DNA from: JASGCL01 sp965262775
Lineage (GTDB): Bacteria > Pseudomonadota > Alphaproteobacteria > JASGCL01
DNA: 64,000 nt
NCBI GenBank assembly: GCA_965262775.1
Contig: CBDHFT010000007.1
Location: 1 to 64,000, forward strand
Direction of reading: 5' to 3'
Shown: positions 45,035 to 53,473 of the stretch, in pieces
Position numbering within the stretch: the stretch's first letter is position 1
Layout: the number at the start of each line of letters is the position of its first letter
Position numbers and translations under genes: made by a program
The notes under the pieces: model-generated
Seen by the model: the letters and a program-made list of their open reading frames with translations, nothing else
Told to the model about the DNA's origin: nothing
The model's database searches: none

Positions 45035-47083
45035 CTAACGCCTTCTTCTTCGGCCACCGCTGGGCGATGCGCCGTCGCCCCCCGCCCCCGTGGTTGTTTT
45101 GCGCGGTGGTAATTGCACCACACCGTTCAGGGCGGGAAAATCATCAACCGAATTGGGTATCCCCATGGCGGCCACAAAATATTCTTGGAATTTTTTTTCG
45201 ATGGCGGTTTCAATTTTTTCAACGCGCTTGACCACCTCCTCTATTTCTCGTCTTTTATCTTGGTTGACCAACGCCACCCGCGCCCCCGTGCCCGCGGCGT
45301 TGCCCACACCCTTGATATTATCCAAATTGCAATTGGGTATCATGCCCAATATCAAAGCATATTTTGGTTCGATATGGGTGCCAAACGCCCCCGCCAACGC
45401 AATATGCTGGGGCTCCTTCCCCAATTTATCCATCAACAATTTGCAACCAGCATAGAGAGCGGCCTTCGCCAATTGTATAGCGCGAATATCGCCCTGGGTT
45501 ATTTTAATTTCGGGTTCGTTGTTGTCAGGATTTGCATAATGCAAAATATAGCTAAAGGTTCGACCATCAGCCACGATGCGTTTGTTGGTCGCCGCCAAAT
45601 TACCATTAATACTGCCGTCGGTTTCAACAATTTTTGCCAACATCATTTCGGCAATGACTTCGATAATGCCACTGCCGCAAATACCCGTCGGGGCAATCGA
45701 TTCCTTGGGGTTGTTGCTATCTTGGGGAAAGCCTGGCTCATCCGACCATTTATCGCAACCAATGATGCGAAACCTTGGTTCCAATGTTACGGGGTCAATC
45801 CGCACCCTTTCAATCGCGCCGGGCGCGGCGCGTTGGCCCGAGGAAATTTGAGCCCCTTCCAAAGCGGGCCCCGTGGGGCTGGAACATGCCAATAATCTTT
45901 CTTTATTACCCAAAACAATTTCGGCGTTGGTGCCGACATCGACCAGCAAGAAAATATCGTCCTTATTATATGGTTCTTCTGACAATATCACCGCCGCGGA
46001 GTCCGCCCCCACGTGCCCCGCGATACATGGCAAAATATAAATTTCCGCCGCAGGGTGCAGGGCAAAGCCAACATCGGCCGCGGGCATGGTGATGGCATGG
46101 TTGGTAGCAAGGGCAAAGGGTGCCCAACCCAATTCGGTCGGATCAATCCCCAGGAAGAGATGGTGCATCACGGGGTTGCCCACCACGGTCACCGCCACCA
46201 CCCTTTTCGGGTCCAACTTAATTTCTTCGCATGCACGCAAAGCCAAATCATTCAGGGCAAAGCGCACCGATTCTGTCATTTCCTTATCGCCGCCCTTATT
46301 CATCATGACGTAGGAAACGCGGCTCATCAAATCTTCACCAAAACGAATTTGCGGATTCATGGCGCCGACCGACGAGACAACCTCCGCCGTTAACAAATTG
46401 GTCAGGTGCAGCGACATGGTGGTGGAGCCAAGGTCGATGGCCAGGCCATAGATTGTTTCTACTTTCTCTCCCCACAGGGCGGCTACCTCCCTACCATCCC
46501 GCACCATCGCCGTGGCTTGCCATTTGCCTTTTCTTAATTCGGTTTGGATGGTTGGTAAAATTTTTGGGTTGATATGCAAAGCATTTTCATCGAAACCATG
46601 TTGTTCGGCCAGGGCGGTGATAACCCGTTCGCTGTCGCCCGATGGTTTGTGCATGTCGGGTTCGGTAACATTGATTTGGTATAATTTGACATTGGGGTTG
46701 GTGGCAATAACGCGTTTATCAACCGCCTTGCGGATGACTTGACGGTGGATTTGGCTATCCTCGGGGATGTCTATCACCATGTCGCCCTGCAGTGTGCAAT
46801 TGCAACCCAGGCGACGTTCGGGTTTTAAACCTTTCTTATTTTTATAACGGGTTTCAACATCGTTAAAGGCTGATAAATGGCTTTCGCTGGCCTCGATAGC
46901 GAATTTTGGGAAACTGCCGAAACTTGGTTCGACCTGGCATCGGCCGCAAATACCGCGTCCGCCGCACACCGAATCCAAATCAACCCCCAAACCCCGCGCC
47001 GCGGCAAGCAACGACGTGCCAACGGGGAATTCACCCCGTTTGCCCGATGGCGTAAAAACAATTTTGGCTTTGTTGTCCGTCAT
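45035..47083 (-). CDS. RACo-like corrinoid activator (2Fe-2S ferredoxin plus ASKHA domain)
   Basis: A 682-residue protein with a plant-type ferredoxin domain (Cys40, Cys46, Cys49, then Cys94 in the CX5CX2CXnC pattern) and a C-terminal ASKHA ATPase-like domain. Motifs of the latter are GLAIDLGSTTMSLHL, FLLVDVGTNAEIVLG and TGICGSGIIEVIAEMM. Reductive activators of this type use ATP to restore Co(I) in corrinoid methyltransferase systems. The end is a low-complexity tail, GASPSGG and five arginines. It lies between the MTHFR-like gene and the restriction genes. Confidence 0.88.
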   Translation of the reverse strand: MTDNKAKIVFTPSGKRGEFPVGTSLLAAARGLGVDLDSVCGGRGICGRCQVEPSFGSFPKFAIEASESHLSAFNDVETRYKNKKGLKPERRLGCNCTLQGDMVIDIPEDSQIHRQVIRKAVDKRVIATNPNVKLYQINVTEPDMHKPSGDSERVITALAEQHGFDENALHINPKILPTIQTELRKGKWQATAMVRDGREVAALWGEKVETIYGLAIDLGSTTMSLHLTNLLTAEVVSSVGAMNPQIRFGEDLMSRVSYVMMNKGGDKEMTESVRFALNDLALRACEEIKLDPKRVVAVTVVGNPVMHHLFLGIDPTELGWAPFALATNHAITMPAADVGFALHPAAEIYILPCIAGHVGADSAAVILSEEPYNKDDIFLLVDVGTNAEIVLGNKERLLACSSPTGPALEGAQISSGQRAAPGAIERVRIDPVTLEPRFRIIGCDKWSDEPGFPQDSNNPKESIAPTGICGSGIIEVIAEMMLAKIVETDGSINGNLAATNKRIVADGRTFSYILHYANPDNNEPEIKITQGDIRAIQLAKAALYAGCKLLMDKLGKEPQHIALAGAFGTHIEPKYALILGMIPNCNLDNIKGVGNAAGTGARVALVNQDKRREIEEVVKRVEKIETAIEKKFQEYFVAAMGIPNSVDDFPALNGVVQLPPRKTTTGAGGDGASPSGGRRRRR

Positions 47084-47109
47084 AAAAACTCCACTAGCAG
47101 ATTTATAAT

Positions 47110-48063
47110 TTATAAACTAGCAGAATAAGGCAAAGACTTTATGTAATCCTCCATAAATTGCCAATCTGGTTGCCCATCGGGCGTGGCAGGGAGTTTTATT
47201 TTTTCACTTATTAACCTAGTTTGACTTGCCTTCCTTCCATAATTATAACGATATTGTTCTTTGTTTATAATTGCAGTTAAAAATAGAGCAATATATCTAT
47301 TCATACAAAATTTTGGCATAAGCTTCTCAACATGGTCACTCGCAGAAAAATCATAAGGTTGGTAAGCGCAGTAACCCACCACTGCGCTATCAATTGTTAG
47401 CACATTACCTTTTTCAGTATAAAAATCATAAAAGCCCTCAATGCCATTATTAGTCGCTTGCGTAGTAACAAAGGGGAAAGCACCTTTACCAATTTGCTTT
47501 AAATCATCTTTGGGTGTAGTAGCACTTCCTTTTATATTAAATAAATCATTAAAATAAAAGTATTGCCATTGGTTAGTATAAATTTTTATTTCTTTTTCTA
47601 TAATAGATTTTCTTTTTGGCATATTAGGCGTTTGCATACTAGTAAAATCATTCAACATTTGTTCAGGCACAAGCAAAGAAGGCAATGTCCTATTTAATGC
47701 TCGGCCATAATTATATCTATATTTATTTTTTTCTATAATCATGCAATAAAACAACATTTCTTTTATTGGCATTTTTTGTTTTGGTGTCAAAACATAAACA
47801 TCTCGACCACTATAATATTCGTAAGGGTGATAAAAACTAGAACCAACCGAGCCGCTAACTGCAACCGATATAGTATGAGCGGGATTGGTAGGCTGACCTT
47901 CAATTCTTTCAACAAATGCAGCCACACCATTATTCTGCGCCGTTCTCGAAACAAACGGCACCCCATTGCTAGCCTTAACTTGGCCGCTTTCAACTATATC
48001 GCAATTAATCAGTTCAAGATTAACGCCATATTTTATATAAAATATTTCTTGTAATTGTTTCAT
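47110..48063 (-). CDS. BcgI-like specificity subunit of type IIB restriction system
   Basis: A 317-residue specificity protein with two target-recognition repeats. Each carries a nearly identical motif, YRYNYGRALN and YRYNYGRKAS, and each is preceded by a pattern such as FVSRTAQNNGVAAF or FVTTQATNNGIEGF. This is the size and layout of the BcgI B subunit (two TRDs joined head to tail), not of a 400-residue type I HsdS. The start overlaps the R-M gene end by four bases. GC content is much lower than in the flanking genes, suggesting transfer. Confidence 0.8.
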   Translation of the reverse strand: MKQLQEIFYIKYGVNLELINCDIVESGQVKASNGVPFVSRTAQNNGVAAFVERIEGQPTNPAHTISVAVSGSVGSSFYHPYEYYSGRDVYVLTPKQKMPIKEMLFYCMIIEKNKYRYNYGRALNRTLPSLLVPEQMLNDFTSMQTPNMPKRKSIIEKEIKIYTNQWQYFYFNDLFNIKGSATTPKDDLKQIGKGAFPFVTTQATNNGIEGFYDFYTEKGNVLTIDSAVVGYCAYQPYDFSASDHVEKLMPKFCMNRYIALFLTAIINKEQYRYNYGRKASQTRLISEKIKLPATPDGQPDWQFMEDYIKSLPYSASL

Positions 48064-49880
48064 ATATTTTCTTGATTCAGAAATTGAAAAGCAACATAAT
48101 CACGCAAAACCTTTTCAAAATCTTGCTTAGTTAGCGTAGAGTAATCTGTTTCCATATAGGCTTCAGCGCACCACTCATCATCATACTGCACCTCTTTTTT
48201 TATAGAAAGACCAGGCACTTCATCCATATTTCTATAAGCGGTCAACCATTTATTCTTAATAACACTCCATAAATTTTTAATATCTATTCTGCCCTTATGT
48301 TTTCTTTTTTCAAAACCATCTTCCTTAAAATAACCAAACCAAGTCTTATTTCCCTTATTGGGTTTATTGGTTTGAAAAACCATAACAGCTGTAATAACAC
48401 CAACGGGATAAAAAAGCTCATTGGGCATGGATAAAACAGCGCACAACCTATTTCGTTCCAAAATAGATTTTTTAACAGCTAATAATTCCCTTTCGTTCTT
48501 GATAGCACAGCTCATTTGCACAATAGCAACGACAAGGCCATTTTGCGGGCTGACCATATCAAGGGCATGTTCAATAAATTTCATTTGACCAGCATTGCCT
48601 ATATCATAAGGTGGATTCAAAAAGGCAATAGTTGGTTTATGATTTTTCTTAACCTCCTCAGCTAATACGAAACAATCGCCGTTATAAATATTTGATTTAC
48701 CATCACCGCGCAACATCATGTTAGAACAAGCATAAGTAAACATTTCGGGTCTTTTTTCAACGCCAATAAGTTGCTCATTCTTAATTTTTTGTTTTTTGTT
48801 ATTATCTGCAGAGGCTAAATTCAACATCGCTTTCATAGCAGATATTAAAAAACTACCTGTGCCACAGCAAGGATCATAAATTACGCTTGTAGTGTTTATG
48901 TTTGCCAAATCACAGAACATATCGGTAATATGAAAAGGCGTTAGAACCAGCCCTTGCGAAGCTTGATCGCCAGCATAACGAACAAACTCACTATAAAATC
49001 TTCCTAAAACATCAAACCCCCTTTCATCCATCTTTGTTAATGGATAAACATTGTCATGCAAAAATTTAATAATTTCTTTTGCAACTTCTATAGATGTCCG
49101 ATTATCAAAAACATCTTGACTAAATAACGGTTGATTTAAAATATTCTTATATTCATTTATCATGGCCGACTTATTTCTAATTTTTGCTCTATCTAATTCT
49201 TTCTCAATAGAGTGAATCAAGAACTCTGCAAGATGGTTAATTTTGGACTGAACATTGTAGCCGTTTCTAAAAGCTTCGTCCATCAACGCAATTAAAATAG
49301 CACTTACCATCGTGCATCGATGCAACTCGGTTATAGAATAACTTTGATATTGATTATTCAGCCTAATTGCTTTTTGAATAATATCTACATCTAATAAATT
49401 ATCTGCAAATCTTTCATTATCAAAAACTTTTGAATAGTCATAAATTGATAATAATTTTTTGTCGGCGAGTTCTTTTGCTTTTTGATTCTTTCTAAACAGA
49501 AAATGAGAAACCGCTATGCTTGTTTCATTATCGCCACTAACCGCAATAGCAATCACATCAAATTCTTTTGATAAAAATTTTGCATAATGCAAAACTCCGT
49601 CAACTGCAAAATCTTTTGGCTTGTCTTTATTTTTGCTTTCATGTTGTTCTCTTTTTGGCTTGCATTCTACAACAATAAGGTAATTCATATTGCCAGTGGG
49701 AAAAGATAAAATAAATTCGGGGTAGCCACCTTGCCCGCCTCCGCTTTTAGAGGCGTTTTTTAGGAGATTGCTTATATGCTGGTTGTTAGATTTTTGTTCT
49801 TCTAGCTTAACAACCTTAGACAAGGGATCGCCCTCAAAATGACGGCGAACGATGGATTCGGTTATTCTTTCATTTGCCAT
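48060..49880 (-). CDS. BcgI-like fused nuclease-methyltransferase subunit
   Basis: A 606-residue restriction-modification protein. The N-terminal nuclease has a PD-(D/E)xK-like pattern, PEF at residues 54-56 and ECK at 72-74. The central methyltransferase has the SAM motif DPCCGTGSF (336-344) and the adenine-specific motif NPPYD (422-426). This is the organisation of the BcgI A subunit (637 residues), which cuts on both sides of its bipartite site and methylates adenine. It pairs with the specificity subunit just downstream. A spot count on one 60-base line gave about 35% GC, against about 60% in the neighbouring activator gene. Confidence 0.85.
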   Translation of the reverse strand: MANERITESIVRRHFEGDPLSKVVKLEEQKSNNQHISNLLKNASKSGGGQGGYPEFILSFPTGNMNYLIVVECKPKREQHESKNKDKPKDFAVDGVLHYAKFLSKEFDVIAIAVSGDNETSIAVSHFLFRKNQKAKELADKKLLSIYDYSKVFDNERFADNLLDVDIIQKAIRLNNQYQSYSITELHRCTMVSAILIALMDEAFRNGYNVQSKINHLAEFLIHSIEKELDRAKIRNKSAMINEYKNILNQPLFSQDVFDNRTSIEVAKEIIKFLHDNVYPLTKMDERGFDVLGRFYSEFVRYAGDQASQGLVLTPFHITDMFCDLANINTTSVIYDPCCGTGSFLISAMKAMLNLASADNNKKQKIKNEQLIGVEKRPEMFTYACSNMMLRGDGKSNIYNGDCFVLAEEVKKNHKPTIAFLNPPYDIGNAGQMKFIEHALDMVSPQNGLVVAIVQMSCAIKNERELLAVKKSILERNRLCAVLSMPNELFYPVGVITAVMVFQTNKPNKGNKTWFGYFKEDGFEKRKHKGRIDIKNLWSVIKNKWLTAYRNMDEVPGLSIKKEVQYDDEWCAEAYMETDYSTLTKQDFEKVLRDYVAFQFLNQENI

Positions 49881-49936
49881 TATTTTCTCCGCTTATTCTA
49901 TTTTCTAACGATTCGGGGAAGCCTGGCAAGAACTTT

Positions 49937-50836
49937 CTAACCCCGTCTGCGTCGACGTTCGCCGCGGGCTTCGCCGCTGCTGCCTGCTGGGGCGGGCTCG
50001 CGGTATTTTGAAATCCATGTGGCGCAATTTAAGTCGGTGCCCGCAATAACATTGGCCGACATAATGCCAACCATTTCTTCTTCATGCAATGGATTCATAA
50101 TGGCCGATGTCATGCCCGCGCCAATCGCCATGGATAAAAATGTGGCGTTCAGTGCATGGCGGTTCGGCAAACCAAAACTAATGTTCGACGCACCGCACGA
50201 TGTGTTGACCTTTAATTCTTCGCGCAGGCGACGGATAAGCTTCATTGCCGCTTGCCCCGCCTGGCCCAGCGCGCCAATCGGCATCACCAATGGGTCAATC
50301 AAAACATCGCTGGCGGGAATGCCATAATCCATCGCGCGTTGCACAATTTTTTTTGCCACTTCAAAACGCACATCGGGGTTTTCAGAAATACCCGTTTCGT
50401 CGTTCGAAATACCAATCACCGCGCAATTGTATTTTTTAACCAGGGGAAGCACGACTTCCAATCGTTCTTCCTCCCCCGTTACAGAATTTAACAATGCCTT
50501 GCCCTTATAAACCGACAGACCACGTTCCAAGGCCGCAACGATGGAAGAATCGATACATAATGGTATGTCGGTCATGTCCTGAACCAATTGGATGGTTTTT
50601 GCCAAAATGGCTGGTTCGTCGGCCAGGGGGATGCCCGCGTTGATATCCAACATTTGCGCGCCCGCGGCAACTTGGGCTTCGACGTCTCTTATCACCGTTT
50701 CAAAGTTTCCTTCCTTCATTTCGGCGGCCAATTTTTTGCGCCCCGTTGGGTTGATGCGTTCGCCAATCACCACGAATGGTTTGTCGAAACCGATGGTTAT
50801 TTTTTTACGGTCAGAGCTTACGATGGTATCAGTCAT
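49937..50836 (-). CDS. pterin-dependent corrinoid methyltransferase (MeTr-like)
   Basis: A 299-residue TIM-barrel protein of the pterin-binding (DHPS-like) methyltransferase family. It has FVVIGERINPTGRKKLA, AGAQMLDINAGIPLADEP, IDSSIVAALE and CGASNISFGLPNRH, the usual MeTr signatures for methyl-THF binding. In demethylation pathways it moves the methyl from a corrinoid protein to THF. The end is Arg-rich (GERRRRRG), oddly similar to the tail of the RACo-like protein. The corrinoid-binding protein itself is not in the window. The gene is divergent from the cupin gene. Confidence 0.9.
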   Translation of the reverse strand: MTDTIVSSDRKKITIGFDKPFVVIGERINPTGRKKLAAEMKEGNFETVIRDVEAQVAAGAQMLDINAGIPLADEPAILAKTIQLVQDMTDIPLCIDSSIVAALERGLSVYKGKALLNSVTGEEERLEVVLPLVKKYNCAVIGISNDETGISENPDVRFEVAKKIVQRAMDYGIPASDVLIDPLVMPIGALGQAGQAAMKLIRRLREELKVNTSCGASNISFGLPNRHALNATFLSMAIGAGMTSAIMNPLHEEEMVGIMSANVIAGTDLNCATWISKYREPAPAGSSGEARGERRRRRG

Positions 50837-50938
50837 TGTTTTTTCTTTATTAGCGTTATTAGTAGGGGAAAGTTATTTTTTCCTATCCCAAAGGACAAAC
50901 AAAAACAAGCAGAAAAACAGCTATTTTTTATTTTGTAT

Positions 50939-50967
50939 TTGCAACAATTTATGATAGGTTGTGTAAA
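50939..50967 (+). promoter_or_regulatory. candidate promoter for the tandem cupin gene
   Basis: TTGCAA (50939-50944), 17 bases, TGTAAA (50962-50967). The start would fall near 50975, with AAGGAG at about 50976-50982 just before the ATG at 50992. The -10 is weak. Confidence 0.3.
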
Positions 50968-50991
50968 CAAAAAATAAGGAGAAAAAATTCC

Positions 50992-51777
50992 ATGGTTGAT
51001 ATTATCCCAATAAAACTTAACCCATCTGGGGAGCCGTTAGGTCAAGCAAGCCACGAGGTTTTAAACAATGACGGCACCAAATTATTTTCGGTGCGCGCGG
51101 GCAAGCCAGGCGAAACCGACACATGGTTAAGCAACGAATATAAACAATTGGGCATTTACACTGGTTTTTGGGCCATTACCGAATCGGACAGCACGGTTAA
51201 TTACAACGAATGGGAATATTTTCATTTTTTAAAGGGCGAAGCCATTATCACCAATAACCAAGGGCAATCATGGACGGTGAATAACAACATGGCGGTGGTT
51301 GTTCCCAATGGGTTTAAAGGCCGTTGGCAAACCACCAAACCCATTGTAAAAAAATTCGTTATTATCGCGCCCGAGCAAGGATTGCGTGAAAACCATGATC
51401 CCAATAAATTAATCATCATATCGAATGATTCGCCCGACATGCCCGAAATGGTTATGGAAAAAACCCCCGCGGAAAAATTATTGTCGGCCCCTGGCACCAT
51501 GGACACCACGACATGGAATTTTTACAACGACGAAAATAATTCGGTCATTATTGATTGCGGCCGTTGGTGGTGCAAGGTTGGTAAAAAAAATACATTTCAC
51601 GAAGGTTATTGGGAATTTTGTCATTTGCTACGCGGCGCGGCAACATTAACGAACGACGCTGGCCAATCATGGTCGTTTAAAGCGGGCGATGGTTTTATTG
51701 TGCCCCCCGATTTCAAAGGAACATGGGACACCACCGAAGAATTATTAAAGGAATATGTTATTGTGACGCCGAGGTAA
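50992..51777 (+). CDS. tandem cupin (DUF861-type) protein
   Basis: A 261-residue protein made of two repeats of a small cupin barrel. Repeat 1 has YNEWEYFHFLKGEAIITNNQGQSW and VVVPNGFKGRW; repeat 2 has FHEGYWEFCHLLRGAATLTNDAGQSW and FIVPPDFKGTW, showing clear internal duplication. The ATG at 50992 is preceded by AAGGAG. Single-domain relatives occur beside amino acid or C1 enzymes and in EutQ-like proteins, but the function is not known. It is divergent from the corrinoid methyltransferase gene and may be part of the same pathway. Confidence 0.8.
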   Translation: MVDIIPIKLNPSGEPLGQASHEVLNNDGTKLFSVRAGKPGETDTWLSNEYKQLGIYTGFWAITESDSTVNYNEWEYFHFLKGEAIITNNQGQSWTVNNNMAVVVPNGFKGRWQTTKPIVKKFVIIAPEQGLRENHDPNKLIIISNDSPDMPEMVMEKTPAEKLLSAPGTMDTTTWNFYNDENNSVIIDCGRWWCKVGKKNTFHEGYWEFCHLLRGAATLTNDAGQSWSFKAGDGFIVPPDFKGTWDTTEELLKEYVIVTPR

Positions 51778-51783
51778 TACCCG

Positions 51784-51948
51784 CTATTTTTGTTTTGACG
51801 AATTATTATTACCCTTTGGTGGTTGCGTGGGCTCATTTTTACCTGGTTTGACAACCTCCGCCTGTGGACGCATTTTACTTAGTCCCTCAAAGCTATCTTT
51901 TATGTATACCTAAACACCAACACCATCAAATTTACTTTTTTTGGTCAT
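51784..51948 (-). pseudogene. tiny ORF interrupted by TAG
   Basis: A frame of 55 codons begins ATG at 51948, three bases after the stop of the neighbouring 48-residue ORF, with AAGGGA upstream. After 12 codons it hits TAG (51910-51912), then runs open to a second TAG at 51784. The part after the stop, KDSFEGLSKMRPQAEVVKPG, resembles the middle of its neighbour, YESLSSLRPSEVLANL. Both begin MTKK. So it looks like a duplicated small gene with an acquired stop, although readthrough is conceivable. Confidence 0.4.
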
Positions 51949-51950
51949 CA

Positions 51951-52097
51951 CTATTTTCCCTTTGCGGCCGTGTGCTTATGCGCAACTTTTTCAACTTTCC
52001 TCTTGGCAAGGTTCGCCAAGACCTCGCTTGGTCGTAGGCTAGAAAGGCTTTCATAGCCTTCATAAGAAAAAGGTTTAAAAATATTTTTTTTAGTCAT
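51951..52097 (-). CDS. unrecognised 48-residue protein
   Basis: A 48-codon frame directly after the GFA-family gene on the same strand (20-base gap). The product starts MTKKNIFKPFSYEGYESL and ends basic (KRKVEKVAHKHTAAKGK). A related but stop-interrupted ORF follows at once, which supports it being real since two copies share the MTKK start and an SLS/RPxE core. I know no family for it. Confidence 0.45.
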   Translation of the reverse strand: MTKKNIFKPFSYEGYESLSSLRPSEVLANLAKRKVEKVAHKHTAAKGK

Positions 52098-52117
52098 CTC
52101 ATCTTTACCGCCCGCCC

Positions 52118-52468
52118 CTACAACTTCGCCCCGTCATATTGTTGAACCTTGACCGATTGTTCATCCAACCCGTCGACGCAATGCAGGTTGATGGCGTAGG
52201 TTTTTTTACCATCCTGTTCGGCCTCGGCCCACGGCGATAACCCGCATTTTTTACAAAAAAAATGGTGAATGCGTTTTTTAGCAAATTGGTAATCTGTCCT
52301 GTCGGTGACATCCATATGAACCGCAACCTTATCAATGGCGCGAAAAATTAACAGCGACCCCCTGCGGCGGCATATCGAACAATTGCACGCTATTGCTTGC
52401 TCGCCTTGCTCCATGTCAAAGTCAATTTTTAAATTGCCGCAATGGCAGGTTGAGGTGTGTTTGGTCAT
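52118..52468 (-). CDS. GFA / CENP-V family zinc protein
   Basis: A 116-residue protein of the glutathione-dependent formaldehyde-activating family. Zinc-binding cysteines are in STCHCGNLKI, CNCSICRRRG and FFCKKCGLSP, the normal three clusters. The ATG at 52468 was chosen over 52495 because it gives the usual MTKHTSTCHCGN start. Members bind glutathione and have been linked to formaldehyde handling, but few have proven enzyme activity. Nearness to a demethylation cluster fits a formaldehyde link, as inference only. Confidence 0.85.
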   Translation of the reverse strand: MTKHTSTCHCGNLKIDFDMEQGEQAIACNCSICRRRGSLLIFRAIDKVAVHMDVTDRTDYQFAKKRIHHFFCKKCGLSPWAEAEQDGKKTYAINLHCVDGLDEQSVKVQQYDGAKL

Positions 52469-52594
52469 GTTATTTTTCCTTATCACAAATGTCATTATGC
52501 TATTTTTACTATCAGGGCAATAAAAAATATTATATTATTAATTATTGCCACTTCATCTGGTGATTCCAATTCTTTTGCCTGCGGCCCTTATCCC

Positions 52595-53416
52595 CTACTT
52601 CTCAATCTTATAACTGTCGCCATACATTTTCCAATGAAGGGGTAGGTTAAGCTCCAAGTTCTTTTGCTTTAAAAATACCCGCTGCGCCGTTTCTATACGG
52701 CTTAGGTCCTCATGCGCCGCCTCGCGCTTCATCACCATATTGCGATAATCAAGAAATTTATTAAGGTAGGCAATTTCATCCCCGCCCTGGCTGGGTGGTT
52801 TAACCTTCGCCATGGCGGCGGCGCGAATACCCTGCAATGTCTCATCATCCTCTTCATCACCCAACCCATGCACCACCGCGGCGTCGTAATAAATAAATTG
52901 CCCCAAAATACCCAACCCATCTCGCTTGGCCATTTTTACCGCGGGGTTAAAATATTGTCTGTCGCGAATTTCATCCTGCGCCGCGCGAAATTTTGGGTCG
53001 GCGGCGGCGGTATGCCATGCCTTCACAAATTTATTCCCCAATCCCGCATGGGACGCCGAACCATTAACGCGTTTCAAGGCTGGCAAAAATTCAGCCAGCG
53101 GATTACGCGGCACGCGCGCCGTATAATTTTCTACCACTTCCAACATGTCGCCCGTGGCGGATGTAAAACCGATGATGCCCCCCGTGTAACCACGGTCGTC
53201 TTTGATATCCTCGATATAACTATATTGCGCCCGCCAATCTAACGAAGAATTTTCTGCGCTGGAAACCAACTTCATCGCTATTTCTTTTTTATCGGGGGCG
53301 GATAAATCCTGCGCCTGCGCCCTTGCCCCCATCGCCAACAACAACATGGTGGCAAAAAACCCGCCACGGCAAATCTTCAGTATTAATGAAGGTAATTTGT
53401 TTCTTATTATTATCAA
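52595..53416 (-). CDS. secreted chitosanase, glycoside hydrolase family 46
   Basis: A 273-residue exported protein. A signal peptide (about residues 1-35, ending ARAQA) leads to a GH46 domain with VSSAENSSLDWRAQY, carrying the catalytic acid Glu55, and DRGYTGGIIGFTSATGD with the catalytic Asp (73 or 74). LEVVENYTARVPRNPLAEFLPAL and the NPAVKMAKRDGLG segment match the family. These enzymes cut beta-1,4 links in chitosan. Such a gene is uncommon in alphaproteobacteria and suggests contact with fungi, chitinous animals or their debris. Confidence 0.9.
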   Translation of the reverse strand: MIIIRNKLPSLILKICRGGFFATMLLLAMGARAQAQDLSAPDKKEIAMKLVSSAENSSLDWRAQYSYIEDIKDDRGYTGGIIGFTSATGDMLEVVENYTARVPRNPLAEFLPALKRVNGSASHAGLGNKFVKAWHTAAADPKFRAAQDEIRDRQYFNPAVKMAKRDGLGILGQFIYYDAAVVHGLGDEEDDETLQGIRAAAMAKVKPPSQGGDEIAYLNKFLDYRNMVMKREAAHEDLSRIETAQRVFLKQKNLELNLPLHWKMYGDSYKIEK

Positions 53417-53473
53417 GATTATGTCCCCCTTTTAATTACCTTTGTAGCAAAATAACATTTGGCAAGCAAAATA

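Noticed and set aside
47110..49880. Type I restriction system (HsdM/HsdS)
   Set aside because: No HsdR, and the methylase carries its own nuclease motif; the S protein size and double repeat match BcgI better.
51784..51948. Pyrrolysine use at the TAG near a corrinoid methyltransferase cluster
   Set aside because: Only one tiny ORF has the TAG, other genes here end normally at TAG, and no PylT or MttB is in view; kept only as a low-grade note.
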